Assembly: GCF_003053745.1 (NCBI RefSeq)
Contig: NZ_QAYE01000006.1
Location: 248,001 to 312,000, forward strand
From: Sphingomonas faeni
Lineage (GTDB): Bacteria; Pseudomonadota; Alphaproteobacteria; Sphingomonadales; Sphingomonadaceae
Direction of reading: 5' to 3'
DNA: 64,000 nucleotides
Shown: one piece after another, positions 52,358 to 63,269 of the stretch
Position numbering within the stretch: the stretch's first letter is position 1
Layout of the letters: each line of letters opens with the position of its first letter
The notes under the pieces: generated by a model
What the model was told of the DNA's origin: nothing
The model's input: only the letters and a program-made list of their open reading frames with translations
Database searches by the model: none
Made by a program: the position numbers and the translations under genes

Positions 52358-54136
52358 TCATGCCGCGCGGGGCGTCCGCTTGGCTTTTCTGATCCGCGGT
52401 TCGACCAGCATGTCAGCCGCCGCCTTGATCTCCTGCCGAAGCTCGTCGCGCTTCTCGTGGATCGAGGCGATGACGGGGCCCATCGCCACGCCGAGATCGA
52501 CCAGCACCGCCTCGGCCAGTTGCAGCGAACTCTCCAGCGTTTCCGGCACCGCGTCGGTGACGCCTGCGCGGTACAGCTCGGCTGCATGCGCCGTATCTCG
52601 CGCACGCGCCACGATCGGCAGGTCCGGGGCCAAAGCCCGCACCCGCCTCGCCAGGCGTACCGTCAGCACCGGATCGTCCATCGTCAGGATCAACGCCTTG
52701 GCGGTATGCAGCTTCAGCCTGTCGACCAATTCCGCGCGTGCCACGTCGCCGAACAGCACCGGATGTCCCTGCGCTCGCGCTGCTTCGACCGAGTCGATAT
52801 CCGCCTCGACCGCGACGTACTTCTGCCCGTGAACCGCGAGCATGTCGGCGACCATCCGTCCGACCCGACCAAAGCCGATCACTACGGTACCAGGGCCCTC
52901 GTCGTCGATCTCTATATCGCCGGCATCGGCACCCGACCGGCTTTCGAGTTGACGCGAGACGGTGCGGCCGAGCTTTGCCAGCAGCGGCGTGATCGTCAGC
53001 CCGATCGCAGTGACGGTCTGCCAGAAAGCGGCGGTCGACGGCAGGATCAACTGCGCCTGCGCGGCCGTCGCAAGCACGATCAGCGTCGTCTCGGAAGGGC
53101 TACCCATCAGCAAGCCTGTCTCGGCCGCGACCCCGCGCCGCGAATTGGCAACCCGCAGGAACAGGAACGTGACGATCGCCTTGGTCGCCACCACGCCCGA
53201 CACCGCGAGTAGCAGCGATGGCCAGTTTTGCGCGATCAGCCGGAGGTCGAGGCTCATGCCCACGGTGATCAGGAACACGCCGAGCGCTAGGCCCTTGAAC
53301 GGCGCGGTGATGACCTCGACCTCGCTGTGATATTCGGTCTCGGCGATCAGCAGTCCCGCGAGCAGCGCGCCGACGATCGGCGACAGCCCGGCGGCCGTTG
53401 TCGCGACGCTCGCGACGATCACCACCAGCAGCGACGCGGCGAGAAACAGCTCAGGGCTCTTGGTCCGCGCAGCCTGTCCGAACAGCCGGGGGAGGACGAC
53501 CCGCCCGCCGATATACATCGCGATGACGGTCAAGCCGCCGCGCAGCGCCACGCCGGCGATGTTCGACCAGCCGTCTGCACTCGCAGTTGGGGCCAGTGCA
53601 CCAAGCACGAAGATGATGGGGACAAGCGCCAGATCCTCGAACAACAGCATAGCGAAGGCACCACGCCCGACCGCACCCGTCGTGCCCACAAGTGGCAGGA
53701 CTAATGCTGTCGAGGAGAGCGCGAGCGCGAACCCGAGCCCCATCGCGCCCGCCCATTCCTGGCCGATGAAGTGCAGCGCCGTGCCGATGATCAGCGCCGA
53801 GCCGATCAGTTCGGCGGCGCCGGTGCCGAACACCAGTCGCTTCATCGACCATAACCGCTTGAACGAGAGTTCGAGGCCGATCGAAAACAACAGCAGGATG
53901 ATCCCGAACTCGGCGAACGGTTCGATCGATTCCGGGTTGGAGATGGTCAGGTAATACAACCACGGCGCGGAGCCGGTGAGCGAGCCCAGGCCCGCGGGAC
54001 CGACCAGCAGGCCGACCAGAATGAAACCGATGACGGGGCTGACCCGGAACCGCGCGAACGCGGGAATGACGAGGCCCGCCGCGCCGAGAATGACGAGCGC
54101 GTCACTGAAACCTTGATTGTCGAGCCGTAATGCCAT
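52358..54136 (-). CDS. CPA2 family cation:proton antiporter with RCK domain (KefB/KefC-like)
   Basis: 592-residue monovalent cation/proton antiporter. About 12-13 membrane segments in the first 400 residues ([48 protein letters not shown] with the CPA2 ALSSTA motif, ADP-like [11 protein letters not shown]), then a TrkA-N/RCK nucleotide-binding domain (about 425-545: [36 protein letters not shown]) and a short helical C-terminus. ATG at 54136 ([12 protein letters not shown]). Potassium or sodium preference and glutathione gating cannot be assigned. Confidence 0.92.
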   Translation of the reverse strand: MALRLDNQGFSDALVILGAAGLVIPAFARFRVSPVIGFILVGLLVGPAGLGSLTGSAPWLYYLTISNPESIEPFAEFGIILLLFSIGLELSFKRLWSMKRLVFGTGAAELIGSALIIGTALHFIGQEWAGAMGLGFALALSSTALVLPLVGTTGAVGRGAFAMLLFEDLALVPIIFVLGALAPTASADGWSNIAGVALRGGLTVIAMYIGGRVVLPRLFGQAARTKSPELFLAASLLVVIVASVATTAAGLSPIVGALLAGLLIAETEYHSEVEVITAPFKGLALGVFLITVGMSLDLRLIAQNWPSLLLAVSGVVATKAIVTFLFLRVANSRRGVAAETGLLMGSPSETTLIVLATAAQAQLILPSTAAFWQTVTAIGLTITPLLAKLGRTVSRQLESRSGADAGDIEIDDEGPGTVVIGFGRVGRMVADMLAVHGQKYVAVEADIDSVEAARAQGHPVLFGDVARAELVDRLKLHTAKALILTMDDPVLTVRLARRVRALAPDLPIVARARDTAHAAELYRAGVTDAVPETLESSLQLAEAVLVDLGVAMGPVIASIHEKRDELRQEIKAAADMLVEPRIRKAKRTPRAA

Positions 54137-54202
54137 GCTACGCTTAGACCAGCCTTGCGGCGAGGCGGCTAGGCTGTTTGTGTCGTAGAGGGGCGAAACG
54201 CC

Positions 54203-54657
54203 ATGCACATGCGAACACCGAAACGGGCATGGACGCTATGGATCGTCGGGCTCGCGCTGGCCTGCGCGCTGATCCCGCTGATCATGTACCACGGCCATCT
54301 CTATTATGCGGAGGGCGGGGCACGAGCATCGACGGTCCGGGGATGCTTTTGACGTCTGCGATCCTCACAAGCCCAGGCTGGGGCGCGACGTGGCTGACGA
54401 TCATCGCGCTGTACCTTGTCGGCTATCGCGGGGCGGGACCGTTGACGCTGGGCGTCGGTACCAATTTCTCATCGATCCTGTTGTCGATTATCGCATTCGC
54501 TCTGACCGGGCTTTTCCTGTGGCTCGCGTGGACCCGGGTCGAGTTCTGGAAACCTTCACGCATACCGTTCACGGCGCATCTGGTCGGCTGCGCCGTCTAT
54601 TTCCAGTATCTCCGCGCCGCCGGCGTCAACCGCAGCGTACGCGTCGGATCGGAATGA
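54203..54657 (+). pseudogene. Small membrane protein gene interrupted by a frameshift
   Basis: Two overlapping frames together encode one plausible protein of about 150 residues with four membrane segments. From ATG 54203 (MHMRTPKRAWTLWIVGLALA, then LIPLIMYHGHLYYAEGG) the frame stops at 54350-54352. The neighbouring frame continues with SIDGPGMLLTSAILTSPGWG, LTIIALYLVGYRG, FSSILLSIIAFALTGLFLWL and FTAHLVGCAVYFQYLR to the stop at 54657. One extra G in the G-run at 54314-54320 would join them. Either a real one-base deletion or a sequencing error; the second half alone could start at ATG 54343. Function unknown. Confidence 0.65.
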
Positions 54658-54693
54658 ACGGACCGGGCGGTATTGCACCGCCCGGTCGTCAGA

Positions 54694-55914
54694 TCAGGCC
54701 CAGTTGGCCATTTCGGTCTCGAGGTTCGAGCGGACCTGTTCGAAGAACTGCTCGGTGGTCATCCAGGGCTGGTCGGGGCCGATCAGGATCGCGAGATCCT
54801 TGGTCATGTGGCCGTTCTCGACCGTCTGGATGCAGACGCGCTCGAGCGTCTCGGCGAACTTCGTCACGTCGGGCGTGTCGTCGAACTTGCCGCGATACTT
54901 GAGGCCACCGGTCCACGCGAAGATCGACGCGATCGGGTTGGTCGAGGTTGCTTTGCCCTGCTCGTGCATGCGGAAGTGGCGCGTGACGGTGCCGTGCGCC
55001 GCCTCGGCCTCGACGGTCTTGCCGTCCGGGGTCAGCAGGATCGAGGTCATCAGGCCGAGCGACCCGAAGCCCTGTGCGACCTGATCCGACTGAACGTCGC
55101 CGTCATAGTTCTTGCAGGCCCAGACGAACTCGCCGTTCCACTTCAGTGCAGAGGCCACCATGTCGTCGATCAGGCGATGCTCGTAGACGATGCCGGCTTC
55201 CTTGAACTTGTCCTTGAACTCGGCCTCGAACACCTCGGCGAACAGGTCCTTGAAGCGGCCGTCATAGGCCTTGAGGATCGTGTTCTTGGTCGACAGGTAC
55301 ACCGGCCACTTCAGGTTGAGGCCGTAGTGCATCGACGCGCGTGCGAAATCGCGGATCGAGTCGTCGAGGTTGTACATCGCCATCGCGACGCCGGCCGACG
55401 GGAACTGGAATACCTCGCGGTCGATAACCGTGCCGTCGTCGCCTTCGAAGACGAGGCGCAGCTTGCCCGGACCCGGGACCAGATAGTCGGTCGCGCGGTA
55501 CTGGTCGCCGAATGCGTGACGGCCGACGACGATCGGGTGCGTCCAGCCCGGGATCAGGCGCGGGACGTTCTTGATCACGATCGGCTCGCGGAAGATGGTG
55601 CCGCCGAGGATGTTGCGGATCGTGCCGTTGGGCGACTTCCACATCTTCTTCAGGCCGAACTCGGTGACGCGCTGCTCGTCGGGGGTGATCGTCGCGCACT
55701 TCACCGCGACGCCGTGCTTCTGCGTGGCGAGCGCGCTGTCGATCGTGACTTGATCGTCGGTCGCGTCGCGATGCTCGACGCCGAGATCGTAATAATCGAG
55801 CTGGATGTCGAGATACGGCTTGATCAGGCGCTCGCGGATCCATTCCCAGATGATCCGGGTCATCTCGTCGCCATCGATCTCCACGATCGGATTCTTTACC
55901 TTGATCTTCGCCAT
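54694..55914 (-). CDS. icd: NADP-dependent isocitrate dehydrogenase
   Basis: Oxidative decarboxylation of isocitrate to 2-oxoglutarate in the TCA cycle. 406 residues of the eukaryote-like (type II, homodimeric) subfamily: [40 protein letters not shown] (substrate loop), [14 protein letters not shown], and the C-terminal [10 protein letters not shown] with cofactor-binding His/Arg residues indicating NADP. Common in Sphingomonadales and Rhizobiales. Transcribed alone, convergent with the frameshifted membrane gene. Confidence 0.96.
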   Translation of the reverse strand: MAKIKVKNPIVEIDGDEMTRIIWEWIRERLIKPYLDIQLDYYDLGVEHRDATDDQVTIDSALATQKHGVAVKCATITPDEQRVTEFGLKKMWKSPNGTIRNILGGTIFREPIVIKNVPRLIPGWTHPIVVGRHAFGDQYRATDYLVPGPGKLRLVFEGDDGTVIDREVFQFPSAGVAMAMYNLDDSIRDFARASMHYGLNLKWPVYLSTKNTILKAYDGRFKDLFAEVFEAEFKDKFKEAGIVYEHRLIDDMVASALKWNGEFVWACKNYDGDVQSDQVAQGFGSLGLMTSILLTPDGKTVEAEAAHGTVTRHFRMHEQGKATSTNPIASIFAWTGGLKYRGKFDDTPDVTKFAETLERVCIQTVENGHMTKDLAILIGPDQPWMTTEQFFEQVRSNLETEMANWA

Positions 55915-56056
55915 GTGCGCGTCCTTCGGGGGAGGGGTTTGAGGAGCGTCTAGGGGAGCATGCCGCAGCGATCAACCGTTCGCCAACCACTGGTCCTACA
56001 AGGAAAAGCCGGTTCATCGTTGTATCGCGCGTCGTGCACGGATAGACCCGCGGGTT

Positions 56057-56785
56057 ATGGCATCGCTCGACAAGCCGCCCGTCACGACCTCCACGGTCAA
56101 ATGGCGATTTCCCGCAGTCCATCCGGAGGGCCACAAATACGTCGCGATCGCGACCGGCATCACGCTGCTGCTGACGATTCTCAGCCACGTGCTGTTCTGG
56201 CCGATGGTCGGCGTCGTGATCTGGGTCGCGACGTTCTTCCGCGATCCGATCCGCACCACCCCACAAGGCGAAGGCCTGATCGTCGCGCCTGCGGACGGGC
56301 TGATCACGATGATCCAGCGCGTGCCGATCCCGCGCGAGCTCGCCGGCGATAACGGCCTCGGCGATGCGCCGCTGGTGCGCGTGTCGATCTTCATGTCGGT
56401 GTTCGACGTGCACATCAATCGCACGCCGATCGCGGGCACGATCCGCCAGGTGGTCTATATCTCAGGCAAGTTTCTCAACGCCGACCTCGACAAGGCGAGC
56501 GACGAGAACGAGCGCCAGCATTTTGTCGTTGAAGATCGCCACGGCATGCGGATCGGCTTCACCCAGATTGCCGGCCTGGTCGCGCGCCGCATCCTCGGCT
56601 TCGTGAAGGCCGGCGACATGGTCGCGGTCGGCCAGCGCATCGGCCTGATCCGGTTCGGTAGCCGAGTCGACGTATACCTGCCCGATCATGTCGTGCCACA
56701 GGTGTGCCTCGGTCAGCGTAGCATCGCGGGTGAGACCGTGCTCGGTCGCGTCGGTGGCGTTCCGGTCGGTGGTATCGCGCAGTGA
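56057..56785 (+). CDS. psd: Phosphatidylserine decarboxylase
   Basis: Converts phosphatidylserine to phosphatidylethanolamine at the inner membrane. 242 residues, short type (PSD-A-like/archaeal-type). One or two hydrophobic segments near residues 30-62 ([34 protein letters not shown]), then [27 protein letters not shown], and the self-cleavage site Gly-Ser in [12 protein letters not shown], where the serine becomes the pyruvoyl group. Overlaps pssA at its stop, making the complete PE branch one operon. Confidence 0.93.
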   Translation: MASLDKPPVTTSTVKWRFPAVHPEGHKYVAIATGITLLLTILSHVLFWPMVGVVIWVATFFRDPIRTTPQGEGLIVAPADGLITMIQRVPIPRELAGDNGLGDAPLVRVSIFMSVFDVHINRTPIAGTIRQVVYISGKFLNADLDKASDENERQHFVVEDRHGMRIGFTQIAGLVARRILGFVKAGDMVAVGQRIGLIRFGSRVDVYLPDHVVPQVCLGQRSIAGETVLGRVGGVPVGGIAQ

Positions 56786-57630
56786 TGGACCGCGACGGTT
56801 CGACCGATCCGATCGAAGAGCGGGGCCGGGGGAGGTTCGGTCGCACACGTCGGGCACCACGCGGCCTCCCGCTGCGCGCCGTCGCTCCCAACGCCGTTAC
56901 CGCGCTAGCCCTGTGTTCGGGCCTGAGCGGCGTCCGGTTCGCGATCGGCGGGCAGTGGGAAAGCGCCGTCGCGATGATCATGGTTGCGGGCGTGCTCGAC
57001 GGCCTCGATGGTCGGATCGCCCGGATGCTGCACGGCGAAAGCCGGTTCGGTGCCGAGCTCGATTCGCTGTCCGACGCTATCTCGTTCGGCGTCGCGCCTG
57101 CGTTGATCGTCTATCTCTGGTCGCTGACGGCGTTGCCGCGTGTCGGCTGGATCTGCTCGCTGATCCTCGCCGTGTTCTGCGCGCTGCGTCTCGCGCGCTT
57201 CAACGCCAAGATCGACGAGAGCCACCAACCGCACAAGTCCGCGGGTTTTCTAACCGGCGTTCCGGCTCCGGCAGGTGCTGGCTTAGCGCTCATGCCGATG
57301 TTCTTCTGGTTCTGGACCGATGAACCCAAGTTCGCGTCGCCGTATTTCGTCGCGCCCTGGGTCGCGTTCGTCGCACTGCTGATGGTGTCGAGTATCGCCA
57401 CCTATTCGTGGAGTTCGGTCAAGCTCCGTAGTAACATCCGGTTCGAGGCCATCGCGCTCGTCGTGCTGCTCGGCGCCGCCATCGTGAGCGCGCCGTGGCA
57501 TACGCTCAGCATCATCTGCGTGCTGTACCTGCTCTCGATGCCGTTCAGCATCGCGGGTTACGCAAAGATCAGGCGGCAGCGTTCCAGCGGCGGGCGGGCA
57601 CCGGAGCCGACGTCGAAGCCCAGCGCCTGA
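56785..57630 (+). CDS. pssA: CDP-diacylglycerol-serine O-phosphatidyltransferase
   Basis: Makes phosphatidylserine from CDP-diacylglycerol and serine; integral membrane enzyme of the CDP-alcohol phosphatidyltransferase family. 281 residues with eight hydrophobic segments and the catalytic motif DGLDGRIARMLHGESRFGAE followed by LDSLSD (DGx2ARx8Gx3Dx3D). ATG at 56785 overlaps the psd stop by one base; a GTG three bases earlier is possible. The C-terminal basic tail (IRRQRSSGGRAPEPTSKPSA) is polar. Supplies the substrate for Psd. Confidence 0.94.
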   Translation: MDRDGSTDPIEERGRGRFGRTRRAPRGLPLRAVAPNAVTALALCSGLSGVRFAIGGQWESAVAMIMVAGVLDGLDGRIARMLHGESRFGAELDSLSDAISFGVAPALIVYLWSLTALPRVGWICSLILAVFCALRLARFNAKIDESHQPHKSAGFLTGVPAPAGAGLALMPMFFWFWTDEPKFASPYFVAPWVAFVALLMVSSIATYSWSSVKLRSNIRFEAIALVVLLGAAIVSAPWHTLSIICVLYLLSMPFSIAGYAKIRRQRSSGGRAPEPTSKPSA

Positions 57631-57802
57631 CTGCAATCCGGCGCTCCGCAACGGCCAGTGTGCGGAGTGGCTGGAACGCGGGCTCGACGTTGCCCATCGC
57701 GAGGCGGACGATACGATCCCACTGCGGCGCGATCGACGAGACGATCATCATGCCCGCGACCGCGAATGCACCAGCAAAAACCATGAAGCTCAGAACCAAC
57801 AT
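57569..57802 (-). CDS. Small putative membrane protein antisense to the end of pssA
   Basis: 77 residues from ATG 57802 (MLVLSFMVFAGAFAVAGMMI): one N-terminal membrane segment, then a polar C-terminal part with VEPAFQPLRTLAVAERRIAV. The last 62 bases overlap the 3' end of pssA on the other strand. I believe similar small proteins occur near pssA/rpsB in other sphingomonads, but this is from memory and unverified. An upstream in-frame ATG at 57853 would add 17 charged residues. Function unknown. Confidence 0.5.
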   Translation of the reverse strand: MLVLSFMVFAGAFAVAGMMIVSSIAPQWDRIVRLAMGNVEPAFQPLRTLAVAERRIAVRRWASTSAPVPARRWNAAA

Positions 57803-58126
57803 CACGTCCGCCTTCCTATGAGTTGCGAACAAATTCCTAATATCCGCAAACACTTGGTCAGAAACATCGTTCCACTCGTCGCATTTCGAATCCCGTCATG
57901 CCGGGGTGATTCCGCGCCGAGTCGAACATCTGTTCCCGTCTGAGCCCTTTATGTTCTCATTGCGTTCCTTGAGTCAAGTGGGCTTGCGCGATTGCTTTTC
58001 GAATAGAGCCACGCTAAGGGCCGCGCCTCTAACCCCGCATGGGAGGCATCATAGCCCGGTGCGTCACGGTCATTCGGCCACGACGTCATCCGCTTCCCAG
58101 AGGCACAACCGGAAGGATATATCCCT

Positions 58127-58981
58127 ATGGCGGCTCCAGTCGTCTCCATGCAGCAGCTCATCGAAACGGGCGCGCATTTCGGCCACCAGACTCATCGGTG
58201 GAACCCCAAGATGAAGCCTTACATCTTCGGTGATCGTAACGGCGTCCACATCCTCGACCTTTCGCAGACCGTGCCGCTGTTCGCGCGCGCGCTTGAGTTC
58301 GTCTCGTCGGCGGTTGCCGGTGGTGGCAAGGTCCTGTTCGTCGGCACCAAGCGCCAGGCGCAGGAGCCCGTCGCAGACGCAGCGCGTCGTTCGGGCCAGC
58401 ACTTCGTCAACCATCGCTGGCTGGGCGGCATGCTCACCAACTGGAAGACCATCTCGGGTTCGATCAAGCGTCTCAAGACGCTTGAGGAAATGCTGTCGGG
58501 CGACACCGTCGGCCTGACCAAGAAGGAAGTCCTTCAACTCACCCGCGAGAAGGACAAGCTCGAGCTTTCGCTCGGCGGCATCCGTGACATGGGCGGCATT
58601 CCCGACGTGATGTTCGTGATCGACGCGAACAAGGAAGAGCTGGCGATCAAGGAAGCCAACACGCTGGGTATTCCCGTCGTCGCGATCCTCGATTCGAACG
58701 TGTCGCCGGACGGCATCGCCTTCCCGGTTCCCGCGAACGACGACGCAGCCCGCGCCATCCGCCTGTACTGCGAGGCGATCGCGATCGCAGCGACGCGCGG
58801 CGGCCAGGAGCAGCAGCGCCGCACCGGTGCCGACATCGGCGCGATGATCGAGCCGCCGAAGGAAGAGGCGTTGAGCGCAGACCCCGTCGTCGAGGCATCT
58901 GCCGACACGACCGAGGCTGCGGCGAACGCCGACATTGCTGCCGAGCTGGCAGCCGAGGGTGAGCGCCAGATCGACGCATAA
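58127..58981 (+). CDS. rpsB: 30S ribosomal protein S2
   Basis: 284-residue small-subunit protein. Signature segments: [71 protein letters not shown] and [15 protein letters not shown]. The C-terminal 40 residues form an acidic Ala-rich tail longer than in E. coli. GGAAGG ribosome site seven bases before the ATG. First gene of rpsB-tsf-pyrH-frr-uppS-cdsA-dxr. Confidence 0.98.
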   Translation: MAAPVVSMQQLIETGAHFGHQTHRWNPKMKPYIFGDRNGVHILDLSQTVPLFARALEFVSSAVAGGGKVLFVGTKRQAQEPVADAARRSGQHFVNHRWLGGMLTNWKTISGSIKRLKTLEEMLSGDTVGLTKKEVLQLTREKDKLELSLGGIRDMGGIPDVMFVIDANKEELAIKEANTLGIPVVAILDSNVSPDGIAFPVPANDDAARAIRLYCEAIAIAATRGGQEQQRRTGADIGAMIEPPKEEALSADPVVEASADTTEAAANADIAAELAAEGERQIDA

Positions 58982-59070
58982 GCGTCGTCGCCGAACCGTC
59001 ATGCGGGCGGGGTAGGGCGAAAGCTCTGCCTCGCCCGCAACCATATTCAGACCTAAAAAGGATTAGAGAC

Positions 59071-60003
59071 ATGGCCGATATCACGGCAGCGATGGTCAAG
59101 GATCTGCGCGAGAAGAGCGGCGCGGGCATGATGGATTGCAAGAAGGCGCTGAGCGAGAACGCCGGCGACATGGAGCAGGCGATGGATTGGCTGCGCACCA
59201 AGGGGCTCGCAGCCGCCGCCAAGAAGTCCAGCCGCACCGCGGCCGAGGGTCTGGTCGGCGTCGCCGTGTCGGGCACCAAGGGCGCCGCGGTCGAAGTCAA
59301 TTCGGAGACCGATTTCGTCGCGAAGAACGACCAGTTCCAGTCGTTCGTCCGTGACGTCACGCAGATCGCGCTCGCAACGGGCGGCGACATCGAGGCTCTG
59401 AAGTCGCAGGCGATGCCATCGGGCAAGACCGTCGAGGAAGTCCTGACAAACAACGTCGCGACGATCGGCGAGAACCAGTCGCTGCGCCGCTCGCGCACGC
59501 TGGAAGTCAGCAAGGGTGCGGTCGTTCCGTACATCCACAATGCAGCGGCCCCCGGCCTCGGCAAGATCGGCGTACTCGTCGCGCTTGAGTCGGAGGCTTC
59601 GGACGAGGTTCTCCAGGCGCTCGGCAAGCAGCTCGCGATGCACATCGCAGCCGCGTTCCCGAAGGCGCTCAACGAAGCAGACCTCGACGAGTCCGAGATC
59701 GAGCGCGAGCGCGCGATCGCGACCGAAAAGGCCGCCGAGTCGGGCAAGCCTGCCGACATCATCGCCAAGATGGTCGAGGGCGGCATCGCCAAGTACCGCA
59801 AGGAGCACGCCCTGGTCAGCCAGCTGTTCGTGATGGACGGCAAGACCAAGATCTCCGACGTCGTCGCCAAGGCCGGCAAGGATGCGGGCGCCGAGATCAA
59901 GCTGGTGGACTATGTCCGCTTCCAGCTCGGCGAAGGCATCGAGAAGGAGCAGTCCGACTTCGCAGCCGAGGTTGCTGCTGCATCGGGCGTGCCCCAGGCA
60001 TAA
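59071..60003 (+). CDS. tsf: Elongation factor Ts
   Basis: 310-residue guanine-nucleotide exchange factor for EF-Tu. N-terminal UBA-like domain [20 protein letters not shown], then [20 protein letters not shown], the core with [20 protein letters not shown] [34 protein letters not shown] and the C-terminal module. Second gene after rpsB, 90 bases apart, and followed by a repeat-rich gap before pyrH. Confidence 0.98.
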   Translation: MADITAAMVKDLREKSGAGMMDCKKALSENAGDMEQAMDWLRTKGLAAAAKKSSRTAAEGLVGVAVSGTKGAAVEVNSETDFVAKNDQFQSFVRDVTQIALATGGDIEALKSQAMPSGKTVEEVLTNNVATIGENQSLRRSRTLEVSKGAVVPYIHNAAAPGLGKIGVLVALESEASDEVLQALGKQLAMHIAAAFPKALNEADLDESEIERERAIATEKAAESGKPADIIAKMVEGGIAKYRKEHALVSQLFVMDGKTKISDVVAKAGKDAGAEIKLVDYVRFQLGEGIEKEQSDFAAEVAAASGVPQA

Positions 60004-60014
60004 GCCGACTTCCT

Positions 60015-60147
60015 CCCTCGCCCCTCCGGGGAGAGGGAAGGGGCCCGCCGCGCTTGGGGTGGGAAGGGTGAGGGGAGTGGTGAGGTCTCGAACCTCACTC
60101 CCCCTCATCCGGCCCTACCGGGCCACCTTCTCCCCGAGGGGAGAAGG
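60015..60147. repeat. Palindromic element, family C', copy 2
   Basis: Starts CCCTCGCCCCTCCGGGGAGA, ends CACCTTCTCCCCGAGGGGAG; inner AAGGGTGAGGGGAGTG and CACTCCCCCTCATC. Corresponds to 7946-8077. Confidence 0.82.
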
Positions 60148-60174
60148 ACGATGAGGTATCCGTTCAGGCTGCCT

Positions 60175-60269
60175 CGTCATCCTCGCGAAGGCGGGGATAC
60201 ATACACTCCGACGCCGGTGATCTCTCGAGACGCCAGCCCAAACGGGTTCCCGCCTCCGCGGGAATGACG
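60175..60269. repeat. Palindromic element, family F, diverged copy 6
   Basis: CGTCATCCTCGCGAAGGCGG on the left and CCCGCCTCCGCGGGAATGACG on the right, with a 50-base centre. Arms resemble family F (GCGAAGGCGGG) but the ends (GTCAT..ATGAC) resemble family D, so assignment is tentative. Confidence 0.65.
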
Positions 60270-60414
60270 ATAATTCTCTGGTGCGCGAGTTTCGCGAACG
60301 AGGATTTTCCGTCCGATCTCCATCGAGTTTCGATGCACGCGCCGCACAGCGCTTCACATCCCGGGCCTCGCCGCCTAAGGTCCGCGCCGCCCCGCCAATC
60401 ACAATTCGAGATTT

Positions 60415-61143
60415 ATGACGCCTCCGCGCTACAAACGTATCCTGCTGAAACTGTCGGGCGAAGTCCTGATGGGGCCGTCGGGTCTTTCGATCGATCCGAC
60501 CGTCACCGCGCGCGTCGCGCAGGAGATCGCGGACATCAAGGCCAAGGGCTACGAGATCTGCATCGTCGTCGGTGGTGGCAACATCTTCCGCGGCATGGCG
60601 GGCGCGGCACGCGGGATGGACCGCGCGACCGGCGATTACATGGGCATGCTCGCGACCGTGATGAACGCGCTCGCCGTGCAGAACGCGCTCGAGCAGATCG
60701 GCGTCGACACGCGTGTCCAGTCGGCGATCCCGATGGCGTCGGTCTGCGAGCCGTTCATCCGTCGTCGCGCCGAGCGTCACCTGGAGAAGGGCCGCGTCGT
60801 GATCTTCGCCGCCGGCGTCGGCAGCCCCTATTTCACCACCGATTCGGGCGCCGCGCTGCGTGCTGCCGAGATGAAGTGCGATGCGCTGTTCAAGGGCACT
60901 TCGGTCGACGGCGTCTATAACGCCGACCCGAAGACACACCCGGACGCGGTGCGCTACGAGACGGTTACGTACAGCCGCGTGCTGTCCGACGACCTCAAGG
61001 TCATGGACGCGAGCGCGATCGCGCTGTGCCGCGACAACAACATCCCGATCGTCGTCTTCAACATCCGCGAACCCGGCAATCTCGCCGCGGTCCTAGCCGG
61101 TGATGGCGTGTCGACGATCGTCCAGAACGAGCAGGAGCTTTAA
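60415..61143 (+). CDS. pyrH: UMP kinase
   Basis: Phosphorylates UMP to UDP in pyrimidine synthesis; hexameric amino-acid-kinase-fold enzyme. 242 residues: [99 protein letters not shown] and the C-terminal GDGVSTIV. Located between tsf and frr as in most proteobacteria; one base separates its stop from frr. Confidence 0.98.
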   Translation: MTPPRYKRILLKLSGEVLMGPSGLSIDPTVTARVAQEIADIKAKGYEICIVVGGGNIFRGMAGAARGMDRATGDYMGMLATVMNALAVQNALEQIGVDTRVQSAIPMASVCEPFIRRRAERHLEKGRVVIFAAGVGSPYFTTDSGAALRAAEMKCDALFKGTSVDGVYNADPKTHPDAVRYETVTYSRVLSDDLKVMDASAIALCRDNNIPIVVFNIREPGNLAAVLAGDGVSTIVQNEQEL

Positions 61144-61144
61144 G

Positions 61145-61702
61145 ATGGCCGCATACGACAAGACCGACCTCGAACGCCGCATGGCGGGTGCCGTCGAAGC
61201 GCTGAAGAGCGATCTCGCAGGCCTGCGCACGGGCCGTGCGTCGACCGCGCTGCTCGATCCGGTGATGGTGACGGTGTATGGGTCGTCGATGCCGCTGAAT
61301 CAGGTTGCGACCGTGTCGGCGCCCGAGCCGCGGATGCTGTCGGTGCAGGTCTGGGACAAGTCGAACGTCGGCCCGACCGACAAGGCGATCCGTTCGGCCG
61401 GCCTCGGGCTCAACCCGATCGTCGACGGCCAGACGCTGCGCCTGCCGATCCCGGACCTGACCGAGGAGCGCCGCAAGGAGCTCGCCAAGCTGGCCGGCCA
61501 GTATGCCGAGAAGGCGCGCATCGCGGTCCGCAACGTCCGTCGCGACGGGATGGATTCGCTCAAGGTCGACGAAAAGAAGGGTGTGTTCGGCGAGGACGAG
61601 CGCAAGCGTCACGAGACCGAAGTGCAGAAGCTGACCGACAGCATCATCGCCGAGCTCGATGCGACCGCGACCGCCAAGGAAAAGGAAATCCTGGGCAAGT
61701 GA
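61145..61702 (+). CDS. frr: Ribosome recycling factor
   Basis: 185-residue factor that splits post-termination ribosomes with EF-G. Diagnostic segments: [66 protein letters not shown] and [20 protein letters not shown] at 61145, one base after the pyrH stop. Its stop overlaps the GTG start of uppS (GTGA). Confidence 0.98.
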   Translation: MAAYDKTDLERRMAGAVEALKSDLAGLRTGRASTALLDPVMVTVYGSSMPLNQVATVSAPEPRMLSVQVWDKSNVGPTDKAIRSAGLGLNPIVDGQTLRLPIPDLTEERRKELAKLAGQYAEKARIAVRNVRRDGMDSLKVDEKKGVFGEDERKRHETEVQKLTDSIIAELDATATAKEKEILGK

Positions 61703-62448
61703 GATTGCAGGCCTCCTCGGCCGCGCCGCTCGCTGCTGTTCCTGTGGGCGGCGCGGTGCCGCGTCATGTCGCGATCATCATGGACGGCAATGGCCGCTGG
61801 GCGAAGAAGCGGTTCCTGCCGCGCTTCGCCGGGCACAAGGCCGGCGTCGAGGCGGTACGCAAGGTGACGCGCGCGGCGCGCGCGATGGGGATCGAGGCGC
61901 TGACGCTTTACGCGTTCTCGTCGGAGAACTGGCGGCGTCCGGCCGAGGAGGTCAGCGACCTGATGGGTTTGCTGCGGCATTTCATCCGCAGCGACCTCGA
62001 CGAACTCGCGCGCGAGAACGTCCGGCTGCGCGTGATCGGCGATTATCACAGCTTCTCGCCCGATCTAGTGGCGATGGTCGATGACGCCATTGCGCGGACT
62101 GCGGGGAATAGCGGGCCGATCTTGGCTATCGCATTGAATTATGGCGCGCATGCCGAGTTGGTGACCGCCGCGCGGCGACTGGCGGAGCGGGCGCGTGATG
62201 GCGGGCTGGACCCGGCGGATATCGATGTGGCGACGATCGAGGCGGAACTCGACACGCATGACCTGCCACCGCTGGATCTGATGATCCGGACGTCGGGCGA
62301 GCAGCGCTTGTCGAACTTCCTGTTGTGGCAGGCGGCGTATGCGGAGCTCCTGTTCGTCGACACGCTCTGGCCCGACTTCGACGCGGCCGCGCTCGCGGAT
62401 GCGGTTGCGGCGTTTGGTCAGCGTCAGCGCCGCTACGGTGGTCTGTGA
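61699..62448 (+). CDS. uppS: Isoprenyl transferase (undecaprenyl diphosphate synthase)
   Basis: Cis-prenyltransferase producing the C55 lipid carrier for peptidoglycan. 249 residues: [23 protein letters not shown] (catalytic Asp in MDGNGRW), [32 protein letters not shown], and [25 protein letters not shown] start overlapping frr; the first 20 residues before the core are a variable extension and an internal start is possible. Followed by cdsA with a four-base overlap. Confidence 0.95.
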   Translation: MRLQASSAAPLAAVPVGGAVPRHVAIIMDGNGRWAKKRFLPRFAGHKAGVEAVRKVTRAARAMGIEALTLYAFSSENWRRPAEEVSDLMGLLRHFIRSDLDELARENVRLRVIGDYHSFSPDLVAMVDDAIARTAGNSGPILAIALNYGAHAELVTAARRLAERARDGGLDPADIDVATIEAELDTHDLPPLDLMIRTSGEQRLSNFLLWQAAYAELLFVDTLWPDFDAAALADAVAAFGQRQRRYGGL

Positions 62449-63269
62449 GCCTTACCGATCCTGAAAAGGCGCCCGATCAGGCGTTGCGCACGCCGTCCAA
62501 TCTCCAGCTTCGGATGGTCGCCAGCGTCGGCATGATCGCAGTCGCGAGCCTCGCGCTGACGCTCGGCGGGATCGCGTTCTGGGTGCTTGGGGTGGTAGCG
62601 GCGCTGTTCATGATGGCGGAATGGTCGATGCTACAGGGCGTCGATGCGAAGACCAAGCGGATGACGCAGTTCGCGCTGTCGGTGCCGCTCGCGCTCATGG
62701 CGCCGGCGTCGCTGATCCTCGTGATCCATGATTTCTTCACGCTGGGGCTGCTCGTGGGGGCGGCGTTCTTCGTCGTCATCACGACGCGCAAACCAAAGCT
62801 GGCGCTGGGCATCATCTACTGCGGTCTTCCCGTGTTCGCGCTGATGATCATCCGGCGGCAGGACGAGGGCATCCTCTTCACGCTGTGGGCACTGTCGCTG
62901 GTGTGGGCATGCGATATCGGCGCGTTCTTTACCGGGCGGACCCTGGGCGGGCCGAAGCTGGCGCCGGTGATCAGCCCGAACAAGACGTGGTCGGGGCTGA
63001 TCGGTGGCGTCGTGCTGGCGAGTGCGGTCGCGGCGGTGCTGCATATGCAATACGGCCTGCCGATGCGGATGACGCTGGCGACGCCGATGCTCGCGGTGCT
63101 CGCGCAGATGGGCGATCTTTACGAGAGTTGGTTGAAGAGAGTGGCGGGCGTGAAGGACAGCGGGAATATTCTGCCCGGTCATGGCGGCGTGATGGATCGG
63201 CTCGACGGGCTGGTCCCGGTCGCGCCGGTCGCGGCGTTCCTCGTCCTGCTCCCGCATTTCAACGCATGA
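62445..63269 (+). CDS. cdsA: Phosphatidate cytidylyltransferase
   Basis: Makes CDP-diacylglycerol, the precursor used by PssA. 274 residues with about seven or eight membrane segments (LTLGGIAFWVLGVVAALFMM, ALMAPASLILVIHDFF, LLVGAAFFVVITTR). The family signature is SWLKRVAGVKDSGNILPGHGG followed by VMDRLDGLVP. GTG start at 62445 overlapping uppS by four bases; ATGA overlap with dxr. The N-terminal 22 residues are polar. Confidence 0.95.
   Translation: MSLTDPEKAPDQALRTPSNLQLRMVASVGMIAVASLALTLGGIAFWVLGVVAALFMMAEWSMLQGVDAKTKRMTQFALSVPLALMAPASLILVIHDFFTLGLLVGAAFFVVITTRKPKLALGIIYCGLPVFALMIIRRQDEGILFTLWALSLVWACDIGAFFTGRTLGGPKLAPVISPNKTWSGLIGGVVLASAVAAVLHMQYGLPMRMTLATPMLAVLAQMGDLYESWLKRVAGVKDSGNILPGHGGVMDRLDGLVPVAPVAAFLVLLPHFNA

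Larger units (their letters stand above)
60004..60414. other. Intergenic region between tsf and pyrH with two palindromic elements
   Basis: 411 bases holding a family C' element (60015-60147) and a diverged family F element (60175-60269). The remaining 145 bases before pyrH likely hold its promoter or leader, but no clear -35/-10 pair was identified. No gene seen. Confidence 0.6.

Noticed and set aside
54306..54902. 198-residue open frame crossing into icd on the opposite strand
   Set aside because: His/Arg-rich shadow that overlaps icd by about 200 bases; the hydrophobic frame is the plausible one.
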